From the NCBI GenBank assembly GCA_964492105.1, contig CAZBJB010000056.1, forward strand, positions 1 to 7,949: DNA of 7,949 bases, written 5' to 3'. The notes under the pieces were generated by a model. The model was not told the DNA's origin. It did no database searches and saw only the letters and a list, made by a program, of their open reading frames with translations. The position numbers and the translations under genes were made by a program. This DNA is from JAUZQZ01 sp964492105. GTDB taxonomy: Bacteria; Pseudomonadota; Zetaproteobacteria; Mariprofundales; Mariprofundaceae. Positions 1 to 6,094 of the stretch are shown here, one piece after another; the first letter of the stretch is position 1; every line of letters starts with the position of its first letter.

Positions 1-239
1 TCACCAGTTCGATGTCATCCAATCTTTTGCGCACCCTTACGCATCTGTTTGGCCCGCAACATGTCACGTAGCGAGCTTTCTACACATTCATACAAATCAG
101 GTGCCCGGCAACTTGAGTACCAGCCGGACTTCGTGGCTGAAACAGGGGACGCGATATACGTGCCGGAACCCAGGGCTCGCAATCAGATGGAAGCAAGCGA
201 TATGCTGGCCAAAAAAGATACAGCCAGGCCTCAGCGCAC
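1..239. other. Unassigned region beyond the glnA terminator
   Basis: I recognise no gene here. The plus-strand frame is open from base 1 to a stop at 277-279, but its translation is polar and low in hydrophobic residues, resembles no family I know, and runs through the glnA terminator hairpin. On the minus strand a frame is open from 182 down to a TGA at 15-17 (about 55 codons, no ATG at its start) and ends in a basic helix-like tail (LRDMLRAKQMRKGAQKIG). That could be the end of a small protein, but nothing else supports it. No tRNA, rRNA or repeat array is visible. Confidence 0.4.
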
Positions 240-267
240 AAAAAAGGAGCCACCCGAAGGCAGCCCC
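240..267 (-). terminator. Rho-independent terminator of glnA
   Basis: Read on the minus strand, bases 267-259 (GGGGCTGCC) and 254-246 (GGTGGCTCC) pair over nine positions, three of them G-U wobbles. They enclose a TTCG tetraloop, one of the most stable RNA loops known. Six T residues (245-240) follow at once. The hairpin begins about 30 bp after the glnA stop codon, with no other gene between, so it most likely ends the glnA or nadE-glnB-glnA transcript. Confidence 0.8.
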
Positions 268-298
268 TTGATTGCATAAGAGGCTCATAAGCAAGACA

Positions 299-1711
299 TT
301 ACACAGAATAGTACATGTCCACTTCATACGGATGAGTACGCAAACGCATCTGATCCACTTCCTCCATCTTCAGCGAAATATAGGCACCGATCATGTCGTC
401 GTCCATGACACCGCCAACCTTGAGAAAATCACGGTCAGCATCAAGCGATCCCAGCGCCTCCTCCAACGAACGTGCGACAGTCGGAATCCGTGCTTCTTCC
501 TCCGGCGGCAGATCGTACAGGCTCCTGGTTGCGGCCTCGCCCGGATCAATTTTGCTGGCAATACCGTCCAGACCGGCCATCAACATCGCGGTGAAAGCTA
601 AATACGGATTCGCGGTCGGATCCGGAAAACGAACCTCAATACGGCGTCCCTTATCGGGGGAAACCGGGATGCGGATCGCAGCCGAACGGTTACGATTCGA
701 GTAGGCCAGCATCACCGGCGCTTCGAAACCTGGCACCAGACGCTTGTACGAATTCGTCGAAGCATTGGTAAAAGCACACAGTGCCTTGGCATGCTTGATC
801 ACGCCTCCGATATACCACAGAGCTTCCTGGGTTAGCCCGGCGTATTTATCACCTGCAAACAGGTTCTTGCCATCCTTCCAGATGGACTGATGGGTGTGCA
901 TGCCGGTGCCATTGTCGTCATAAACAGGCTTCGGCATGAAGGTTGCTGTCTTGCCGTGGGCGTCGGCCACATTATGCACGACGTATTTGTGCCACTGGAC
1001 ACGATCCGCAATATCAACCAGCTCACCGAAACGCATGGTCATTTCACATTGACCGGCGGTCGCCACTTCATGGTGGTGGCATTCCATACGCACACCCAAA
1101 TCGGTCATTACCAGTGACATATCATTGCGAATCTCATACAGAGAATCCACCGGGGGCACCGGGAAATAACCACCCTTCACTCTGGGGCGATGGCCTGTAT
1201 TGGTGCCGTCAAAGGTTTCATTGGAATTCCAGGCAGCCTCTTCGGACTGGATCCTGTAGCCACAGCCGCCCATTTCATTGTAATACGTTATACCATCAAA
1301 AATGAAAAATTCCATCTCGGGACCGAAATAGGCCGTATCGGCAATGCCTGCGGACTGGATGTATTTCAGGGCGCGATGCGCGACCTGACGCGGACAGCGG
1401 TTGTAATCCTGACCGGTGAGCGGGTCAATAATATCACCGATCAGCACCAGCGTGGATGCCTCAACGAACGGGTCGATCTTGGCCGACGTCGGATCCGGGA
1501 CGATGGCCATATCGGAACTGTCGATATCACACCAACCGGCAAGAGAAGAACCGTCAAAGGCAAAACCGTCCTCAAAACTGCCTGTGTTCAACTCGGAAAT
1601 CGGAAAAGTAACATGTTGCCACTTGCCCTTGGTATCGGTAAAACGGATATCAACGAATTCGCACTCATGCTCCTTCACCATATCCATCGCATGCTTGACT
1701 GCATCACTCAT
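299..1711 (-). CDS. glnA: Glutamine synthetase type I (GlnA)
   Basis: This enzyme condenses glutamate and ammonia with ATP to give glutamine, the main cytoplasmic entry point of nitrogen; it works as a dodecamer. The 470 residues match the usual length of the proteobacterial GSI-beta class. The N-terminal beta-grasp domain includes FAFDGSSLAGW (50-60). The catalytic domain shows GPEMEFF with metal-binding glutamates (130-136), NGTGMHTHQS (267-276), the ATP-side segment around NRNRSAAIRIP (339-349) and RFPDPTANPY (361-370). SLYDLPPEE (397-405) carries Tyr399, equivalent to the tyrosine adenylylated by GlnE, so covalent control is expected. The ATG follows a strong ribosome site (GGAGAGGAG, about five bases away). 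It lies 62 bp after glnB on the same strand, and a terminator follows. PII (GlnB) next door acts in the same regulatory cascade. Identification is secure; how much transcription comes from nadE-glnB is inferred. Confidence 0.98.
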   Translation of the reverse strand: MSDAVKHAMDMVKEHECEFVDIRFTDTKGKWQHVTFPISELNTGSFEDGFAFDGSSLAGWCDIDSSDMAIVPDPTSAKIDPFVEASTLVLIGDIIDPLTGQDYNRCPRQVAHRALKYIQSAGIADTAYFGPEMEFFIFDGITYYNEMGGCGYRIQSEEAAWNSNETFDGTNTGHRPRVKGGYFPVPPVDSLYEIRNDMSLVMTDLGVRMECHHHEVATAGQCEMTMRFGELVDIADRVQWHKYVVHNVADAHGKTATFMPKPVYDDNGTGMHTHQSIWKDGKNLFAGDKYAGLTQEALWYIGGVIKHAKALCAFTNASTNSYKRLVPGFEAPVMLAYSNRNRSAAIRIPVSPDKGRRIEVRFPDPTANPYLAFTAMLMAGLDGIASKIDPGEAATRSLYDLPPEEEARIPTVARSLEEALGSLDADRDFLKVGGVMDDDMIGAYISLKMEEVDQMRLRTHPYEVDMYYSV

Positions 1712-1728
1712 GGTTACTCCTCTCCTGT

Positions 1729-1758
1729 TTTATACAATTTTTTTAATTACCCTCACAA
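1729..1758 (-). promoter_or_regulatory. Possible sigma-70 promoter of glnA
   Basis: In the 62-bp gap between glnB and glnA the minus strand reads TTGTGA (1758-1753), 18 bases, then TATAAA (1734-1729). Transcription would start near 1722, leaving a leader of about ten bases that still includes GAGGAG. I saw no sigma-54 site (GG-N10-GC with the usual flanks), although glnA is often sigma-54 controlled in enteric bacteria. This is a weak inference from hexamer matching. Confidence 0.3.
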
Positions 1759-1773
1759 ATTACCCGTGATCCG

Positions 1774-2112
1774 TTACAACGCATCCCCGTCGCGCTCTCC
1801 GGTGCGAATACGCACCGTCTGCTCCACGGGAAGCACGAATATCTTACCATCGCCAATCTTGCCCGTGCGCGCGGCGTTCATGATGGCCTCCACCGCCGCA
1901 TCCAGCTGATCTTTAGCAACCACCACCTCTATTTTGACCTTGGGCAGGAAATCTACCACATATTCAGCGCCGCGATACAGTTCCGTGTGTCCTTTCTGCT
2001 GTCCGAACCCCTTGACCTCCGTCATGGTCAAACCATGAATGCCGATGTCATTCAACGCATCTTTCACCTCATCAAGTTTGAAAGGTTTGATTACCGCTTC
2101 AACTTTTTTCAT
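1774..2112 (-). CDS. glnB: Nitrogen regulatory protein PII (GlnB type)
   Basis: This small trimeric signalling protein senses 2-oxoglutarate and ATP/ADP, and is uridylylated by GlnD when glutamine is low. It then steers GlnE (adenylylation of GlnA) and NtrB. The 112 residues are the standard length. It opens with MKKVEAVIKPFKLDEVK; the T-loop GHTELYRGAEYVVDF (41-55) carries Tyr51, the uridylylation site; the B-loop is RTGKIGDGKIFV (82-93); and the C-terminal nucleotide-binding arginines follow in VRIRTGERD. Asp54 and the absence of a neighbouring amtB favour GlnB over GlnK, though the paralogues are close. An AAGGAG ribosome site lies just before the ATG. The gene begins 15 bp after the nadE stop, so the two are almost certainly co-transcribed, and glnA follows downstream. 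Confidence 0.96.
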   Translation of the reverse strand: MKKVEAVIKPFKLDEVKDALNDIGIHGLTMTEVKGFGQQKGHTELYRGAEYVVDFLPKVKIEVVVAKDQLDAAVEAIMNAARTGKIGDGKIFVLPVEQTVRIRTGERDGDAL

Positions 2113-2127
2113 GAATACTCCTTTTTA

Positions 2128-3738
2128 TCAATGCTCCTCCCATTCACGAAACCCGTGCGTTATCGGATAGCGCCGGTCGCGGCCAAAGGCTTTTTGCGTA
2201 ATCTTTACGCCCGGCGGAGCCTGTCGCCGTTTATACTCCGCCAGATACAACATTCGGATCATGCCGCGAACATCGTTCAAATCAAATCCTCGTGCCGCGA
2301 TGGAAACCACACTCTGCCCCAATTCGATATGAGCCTGCAAGATGGCATCGAGCGTTTCGTAGTCCGGCAATGAATCCGAATCCTTCTGATCCGGACGTAA
2401 TTCAGCGGAAGGTGGTTTTTCAATGATATTCAGGGGAATAACGCCCCGCTTGCGGTTCAGATACTTCGCCAGTGCATATACCTGTGTCTTGTACACGTCC
2501 TTGAGTACGGCAAAGCCACCCGCCATGTCACCATAAAGAGTGGCATAACCCACTGCCATTTCGGATTTATTGCCGGTGGACAACAGCATGCGCCCGGTCT
2601 TGTTTGAAATCGCCATCAACAGCAACCCGCGCATACGTGCCTGAATATTTTCCCCGGTTACGTCGGGTGCGGATGTTTCCCATTGTTCAAACAGTCCCGC
2701 GAGCAGCGTCTCGACCGACATAACCGGACGCGCAATGGGCAGCGTAACCGTCTCCACATCCAGATTGTTCGCCAGTTCTTCGGCATCGCTGACGGAATAA
2801 GGGCTGGAAAACCACGATGGCATCAGCACTCCCAATACATTCTCCGCTCCAAGCGCCTCACACGCCAATGCCGTAACCACGGCCGAATCAATACCGCCGG
2901 ACAACCCGATTACCACCCGTACAACCCCGTTACGATGTACATAATCACGTACCCCAAGCACCAGCGCCTGATGTATCTGTTCGATGGCCGACGGGATTTT
3001 CGTCAGTTGCCCACAAGGCTCGGTGAGATCCACCAGCACATCGGCTGTTTCAAACAGCGGCGCGCGCTTCACCACCTTCCCCGTGATATCCACGGCGTGG
3101 CTACCACCGTCAAACACCACTTCATCCTGCCCGCCCACCTGATTGACGTAGATAACGGGAACACCAAAACGGATCGCACACTGTTTCATCAGCGCTTCGC
3201 GATCACGTTGTTTATCCACATGAAAGGGTGAGGCATTCAGATTAATGAGTACATCGCGGGGCTGCATTGCAGCTTCTTCCGCTACGGCATTATTCCACAA
3301 ATCCTCGCAGATGCCCACGCCTATACGCCAGCAATGTACAGGGAACACCTCATGGCCCGTTCCCGGCATGAAATAGCGTCGTTCATCAAATACGCCATAA
3401 TTGGGCAGCGCCCGTTTATCGTAGATACCCAATAATTTCCCGTCCGCCGCCAGTGATGCGCTGTTTGTCAGCTCGTTCCCGTTCCTCCGGGGGTGCCCAA
3501 ATATTACAACCGTCTTTTCACTGGTCGCTATAATTCGGTTGACGGCGCATTCCACCGCATCCATGAACGGTGATCGCAGTAACAAATCCTCGGGGGGATA
3601 ACCGGTAAGCACCAGTTCCGGCAACACCAGCACATCGCAGTCTACGGCTTTTGCGCGCGCCATCGCACCCAGCACCAGTCCGGTATTAAACGCCACATCA
3701 CCCACCTGCGGCGCCACCTGCGCCATCATGATCTTCAA
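2128..3738 (-). CDS. nadE: Glutamine-dependent NAD+ synthetase
   Basis: This enzyme makes NAD+ from deamido-NAD+ and ATP, using ammonia split from glutamine and channelled between its two domains. The N-terminal nitrilase-like domain (about 1-245) has the Glu-Lys-Cys triad: Glu41 in LPELVLTGYPPED, Lys108 in YDKRALPNYGVFDE and Cys144 in GVGICEDLW. The synthetase domain (about 265-536) has the ATP pyrophosphatase loop GLSGGIDSA (278-286), LLSTGNKSE (385-393), GDMAGGFAVLKDVYKT, the substrate segment KPPSAELRPDQ (441-451) and RRYPITHGFR (522-531). The 536 residues fit the compact bacterial two-domain form. The start is the TTG at 3738, chosen because MKIMMAQVAPQVGD aligns with the family's usual MKIALAQ-type opening; the ATGs at 3729 and 3726 are alternatives. 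GAAGAG six bases upstream may serve as a weak ribosome site. It leads glnB by 15 bp. The promoter region immediately upstream is occupied by a palindromic repeat element. Confidence 0.96.
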   Translation of the reverse strand: MKIMMAQVAPQVGDVAFNTGLVLGAMARAKAVDCDVLVLPELVLTGYPPEDLLLRSPFMDAVECAVNRIIATSEKTVVIFGHPRRNGNELTNSASLAADGKLLGIYDKRALPNYGVFDERRYFMPGTGHEVFPVHCWRIGVGICEDLWNNAVAEEAAMQPRDVLINLNASPFHVDKQRDREALMKQCAIRFGVPVIYVNQVGGQDEVVFDGGSHAVDITGKVVKRAPLFETADVLVDLTEPCGQLTKIPSAIEQIHQALVLGVRDYVHRNGVVRVVIGLSGGIDSAVVTALACEALGAENVLGVLMPSWFSSPYSVSDAEELANNLDVETVTLPIARPVMSVETLLAGLFEQWETSAPDVTGENIQARMRGLLLMAISNKTGRMLLSTGNKSEMAVGYATLYGDMAGGFAVLKDVYKTQVYALAKYLNRKRGVIPLNIIEKPPSAELRPDQKDSDSLPDYETLDAILQAHIELGQSVVSIAARGFDLNDVRGMIRMLYLAEYKRRQAPPGVKITQKAFGRDRRYPITHGFREWEEH

Positions 3739-3774
3739 ACCGGACTCTTCTTTTCAGGCTGCGCTTTATCCATA

Positions 3775-3924
3775 GAGCCTCTTGCAAAACTCATGAGCGG
3801 TGATCGGCTTCCCCACTTCGGCCCATTTCCGAGCTTGAATTTCGCTCCATGGAACCCATTCAATCCCGAACATGGTCTCAAAGTGGGATTGCCGCTCATC
3901 CACCCGGAGTTTTGCAAGAGGCTC
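3775..3924. mobile_element. 150-bp palindromic MITE-like element between ilvC and nadE
   Basis: The ends are an exact 18-bp inverted repeat: GAGCCTCTTGCAAAACTC at 3775-3792 and its complement at 3907-3924. The symmetry continues inward: CGGC and CCCACTT occupy matching positions in both arms, a TTGAAT motif recurs one base out of register, and a CCATGG palindrome (3847-3852) sits exactly on the centre, 3849.5. The whole unit can therefore fold as one long imperfect hairpin. It carries no complete gene; short frames cross it on both strands only because each arm mirrors the other. It fits between the ilvC stop (7 bp away) and the nadE start (36 bp away). The size, the ends and the lack of a transposase suggest a miniature inverted-repeat transposable element. 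The GAG...TTGCAA-type end is reminiscent of IS5-like elements, but that parentage is inference. No clear target duplication is visible. Confidence 0.75.
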
Positions 3925-3931
3925 GTCCGGG

Positions 3932-4954
3932 TTAGTTCTTCGACTTATCCACGATCTTGGATCGGCCAATCCAGCTCATCATCGAACGCAGTTGCTCACC
4001 CACGCGCTCGATTTCATGTCCGGAAGCCAGCCGGCGTTTGGCGTTCATGGAAATTTTACCGGAATTACACTCTTCCACAAATTCACGGGCAAACTCACCG
4101 GACTGGATTTCCTTCAAGATTCGCTTCATCTCCGTCTTGGTTCCTTCGTTCACCACGCGCGGCCCACGGGTGAGATCGCCATACTCGGCTGTATTGGAAA
4201 TGGAGTAACGCATATTGGCGATCCCACCTTCATAGATCAGATCCACGATCAGCTTCACTTCATGCAGGCACTCGAAATATGCCATTTCCGGTGGATAACC
4301 GGCCTCGGTCAGGGTTTCAAAGCCCGCAGTGATCAATGCGGTCAGGCCACCGCAAAGTACGGCCTGTTCGCCGAATAGATCTGTTTCGCATTCGTCGCGA
4401 AAACTGGTTTCAATCACACCCGCGCGGCCAGCCCCGATTCCCCTAGCATAGGAAAGTGCCAGCGCCCTGGCATTCCCGGAGGTGTCCTGGTTCACGGCAA
4501 TCAGACTGGGAACGCCACCGCCTTCAGTGAATGTGTGGCGTACCAGATGCCCCGGCCCCTTGGGGGCAATCATGATGACATCCAGATCACCGCGCGGTTT
4601 GATGGTTGCAAAATGGATGTTGAAACCATGGGCAAAAGCCAGTGCCGCGCCTTTCTTGATATTCGGCGCAATGGCATCGCGGTAGACCTGCGCCTGATTC
4701 TCATCCGGCAGCAATAGCATGACCACGTCCGCGTCTTTTACCGCATCAGCGATTTCGGAAACCTTCAATCCGACATTCTCTGCTTTGACGCGGGATGAAG
4801 AACCCTTGCGCAGTCCCACGGTGATATCCACACCGGACTCTTTGAGATTCAGGGCATGGGCATGCCCTTGAGAACCATATCCCAGAATGCTTACTTTCTT
4901 GCCTTGAATGATTGAAAGATCAGCATCGTCGTCATAATAAACCGTTATTGTCAT
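3932..4954 (-). CDS. ilvC: Ketol-acid reductoisomerase, class I (IlvC)
   Basis: This cytoplasmic enzyme isomerises and reduces acetolactate or acetohydroxybutyrate with NADPH and Mg2+, the second shared step of valine, leucine and isoleucine synthesis. At 340 residues it is the short class I form. The Rossmann domain has GYGSQGHAHALN (25-36), and LRKGSSSRVKAE (48-59) holds the serines and arginine typical of NADPH preference. FAHGFNIHF (107-115) carries the conserved catalytic-site histidine. The knotted C-terminal domain holds the metal ligands Asp192 and Glu196 (ETSFRDECETDLFGEQ) and Glu228 and Glu232 (YFECLHEVKL), followed by the substrate serine region MRYSISNTAEYGD. The ATG has an AGGAG ribosome site about eight bases upstream. 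No ilvB, ilvN or leuA lies in the window, so the usual ilvBNC order cannot be confirmed here. The gene is intact despite a MITE-like element 7 bp past its stop. Confidence 0.98.
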   Translation of the reverse strand: MTITVYYDDDADLSIIQGKKVSILGYGSQGHAHALNLKESGVDITVGLRKGSSSRVKAENVGLKVSEIADAVKDADVVMLLLPDENQAQVYRDAIAPNIKKGAALAFAHGFNIHFATIKPRGDLDVIMIAPKGPGHLVRHTFTEGGGVPSLIAVNQDTSGNARALALSYARGIGAGRAGVIETSFRDECETDLFGEQAVLCGGLTALITAGFETLTEAGYPPEMAYFECLHEVKLIVDLIYEGGIANMRYSISNTAEYGDLTRGPRVVNEGTKTEMKRILKEIQSGEFAREFVEECNSGKISMNAKRRLASGHEIERVGEQLRSMMSWIGRSKIVDKSKN

Positions 4955-4979
4955 GATGTGTCTCCTGTACTGTTAACCC

Positions 4980-5009
4980 GTATTATTCATAAATACTGCG
5001 CCCTATCAA
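4980..5009 (-). promoter_or_regulatory. Possible sigma-70 promoter of ilvC
   Basis: In the 62-bp gap between hemJ and ilvC the minus strand reads TTGATA (5009-5004, five of six to the -35 consensus), then 18 bases, then TAATAC (4985-4980, a poor -10). The placement would give a leader of about 20 bases that includes the ribosome site AGGAG. No attenuator or leader peptide fits in this gap. A weak prediction. Confidence 0.25.
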
Positions 5010-5016
5010 GCCCGGT

Positions 5017-5439
5017 TCAAAAAGGTCGCACCACCACTAGAATGACTATGGCAATCAGAATCAGCGTCGGAATTTCATTGTATTTGCGGTAAAAGGTATG
5101 TGGACGAGTATTTTTACCCGCCGCAAAGGTATTGATGATCATGCCGTTGTGGAGATGAAAGGCCAGAAGTGCAACAACAAGCATCATTTTCAGCCAGAAC
5201 CATATTTCACCGGATATGCCATCCCATCGTATCCAGGCCAGCGCAATACCCAGCGCAATCGTGAGTAGCATAGCCGGCCACATGATGACACGATACAGCT
5301 TACGTTCCATCACACATAACTGTTCGTGCACGGGGCCGTCCCTGTGCCCGGCGTGATAGACGAAAATGCGCGGCAGGTAAAACAGGCCCGCAAACCATGA
5401 AACCATGGCGATGATATGAAATGACTTGATCCAGAGCAT
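5017..5439 (-). CDS. hemJ: Protoporphyrinogen IX oxidase HemJ
   Basis: HemJ is the membrane protein that oxidises protoporphyrinogen IX to protoporphyrin IX late in haem synthesis in many proteobacteria lacking HemG and HemY. From MLWIKSFHII the protein is 140 residues, the family's normal length. Four hydrophobic segments lie at about 3-28, 52-72, 79-102 and 123-139. Family signatures include SWFAGLFYLPRIFVYHA (14-30), MERKLYRVIMWP (44-55), the FWLKMMLV stretch with Lys84, and FYRKYNEIPTLILIAIVILVVVRPF at the C-terminus. His8 and Lys84 sit where the family keeps a conserved histidine and lysine. The frame stays open upstream to a TTG at 5478 (ATG at 5475), which would add 12-13 residues (TFYQGIDYDYR) unlike the family; I prefer the ATG at 5439, although no good ribosome site precedes it. 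A transposase fragment begins only 76 bp upstream, so its natural promoter may be lost. Confidence 0.9.
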   Translation of the reverse strand: MLWIKSFHIIAMVSWFAGLFYLPRIFVYHAGHRDGPVHEQLCVMERKLYRVIMWPAMLLTIALGIALAWIRWDGISGEIWFWLKMMLVVALLAFHLHNGMIINTFAAGKNTRPHTFYRKYNEIPTLILIAIVILVVVRPF

Positions 5440-5514
5440 GCGGTAATCATAGTCGATGCCCTGGTAAAAAGTCATCAATGCACCATGGAGTACCTTTTGA
5501 CGATTTTATCCCAG

Positions 5515-5975
5515 TTTGTTTCGGACGCTGATCGCTGTCAGTTTCTTCTGCTTCTTCAGGAAGGTATTGCCCGGTTTGGTCACCGGATTCATGCGTTTTG
5601 TCTGATGACGAACCACGTCCATTTAGCCATCCAGGTTGACACCATTCCTTTGTCTAAAATCATGCAGAATCTATCATTCAGATATACGCGGTGGTTCAAC
5701 CGCCGGGAGCAGCGCATCGGCCATCTTTTTCAAGGACGGTACAGGGCAGTATTGGTGGAACGGGATAGTTATCTTCTGGAACTTGTGCGCTATATTCATC
5801 TCAATCCGCTTCGGGCTGGCATGGTGCAGGATGTGGTGGATTATGCATGGTCCGGCCATCGCGCCTATGCAGGTCTGGATTTGCTGCCATGGCTAACAGA
5901 GGATTATATGTTGATCCAGCTTGCGCACGAGGGCAAAGAAGAAAACAGGTCACGGCGCTGGAATATAACAACAAT
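5515..5975 (+). repeat. 461-bp direct repeat, left copy
   Basis: Bases 5515-5975 match 7489-7949 at 460 of 461 positions in the same orientation, offset 1974 bp; the only difference is G5541 against T7515. The match begins abruptly at TTTGTTTCGG, preceded by unrelated sequence here and by transposase codons in the right copy. It continues to the last base of the window, so the right-hand limit is not seen. It lies wholly within the transposase gene. Such near-identity implies recent duplication or transposition. Confidence 0.97.
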
Positions 5976-5991
5976 ACCGAAGCCTGGCCCT
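5971..5991 (-). repeat. Right-end inverted sequence of the RAYT element
   Basis: Read on the minus strand, this 21-bp sequence (AGGGCCAGGCTTCGGTATTG plus T) matches the sequence upstream of the second transposase at 7360-7380 at 19 of 21 positions, in inverted orientation relative to the gene. It lies directly after the end of the shared coding region. From memory, similar GGGTCAGG-type sequences flank many genes of this transposase group. I interpret it as the right boundary or recognition end of the mobile unit. Confidence 0.65.
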
Positions 5992-6030
5992 GTTTCTGTT
6001 TTGGTTGACCATGCGGAAACCCAATATTCC

Positions 6031-6092
6031 GGTATATTAATATATGACGCCTTATTTGCTGTAATTTATTGTCGTATAATATAGTATATGAC
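6031..6092 (+). promoter_or_regulatory. Fic promoter with palindromic operator-like sites
   Basis: A perfect TATAAT (6075-6080) sits in a 22-bp imperfect palindrome, 6071-6092 (GTCGTATAA...TATATGAC, 18 of 22 symmetric), three bases before the Fic ATG. Upstream, 6033-6044 is the perfect palindrome TATATTAATATA, and the 13-bp segment at 6038-6050 (ending TATATGACGC) repeats at 6082-6094 with one mismatch, 44 bp apart. No convincing -35 box stands 16-18 bases upstream. Two related AT-rich sites over a promoter suggest a repressor or autoregulator, and the HTH of the Fic protein is the natural candidate. Sites are seen directly; function is inferred. Confidence 0.55.
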
Positions 6093-6094
6093 GC

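Larger units (their letters stand above)
5485..6084 (+). pseudogene. 5'-truncated RAYT/Y1-type HUH transposase, copy 1
   Basis: This is a remnant of a REP-associated-type tyrosine transposase, a single-strand HUH nuclease. Transposase sequence begins sharply at 5515 (FVSDADRC); the ten codons before it, from an ATG at 5485, are unrelated flank. Compared with the second copy it lacks residues 1-26, including the first core strand (GGIYHV). It keeps the HUH motif (NHVHLAI, His44 and His46 of this frame), the presumed catalytic Tyr67 (FRYTRWFNRR) and YIHLNPLRAGMV. It differs from copy 2 by a single base in 461: G at 5541 against T at 7515, giving Gln instead of His. The frame does not stop inside the element; it runs through the inverted terminal sequence at 5971-5991 into the Fic promoter and ends at a TAG beside the -10 box. 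With its N-terminus gone it is probably inactive. Confidence 0.85.

Noticed and set aside
1..279. Plus-strand frame open from the window edge to 279
   Set aside because: It runs through the glnA terminator hairpin, resembles no protein family, and has a low-hydrophobic, unstructured-looking composition; chance openness is more likely.
3212..3220. TTATCCACA, a DnaA-box match (also a near match at 3945-3953)
   Set aside because: Single sites lying inside the nadE and ilvC coding regions, with no cluster or AT-rich unwinding region; chance occurrences.
3766..3934. Target-site duplication around the 150-bp element
   Set aside because: The flanks CCATA and GTCCG do not match, so no duplication can be claimed.
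3735..3969. Short frames crossing the palindromic element on both strands
   Set aside because: They mirror each other because the element is an inverted repeat (both read similar residues at the ends), and they begin or end in ilvC or just at nadE; no ribosome site or family match.
5636..5896. Second-frame ORF inside the transposase, repeated at 7610-7870
   Set aside because: It is an alternative frame of the transposase gene and recurs only because the DNA is duplicated; the HUH frame explains the sequence.
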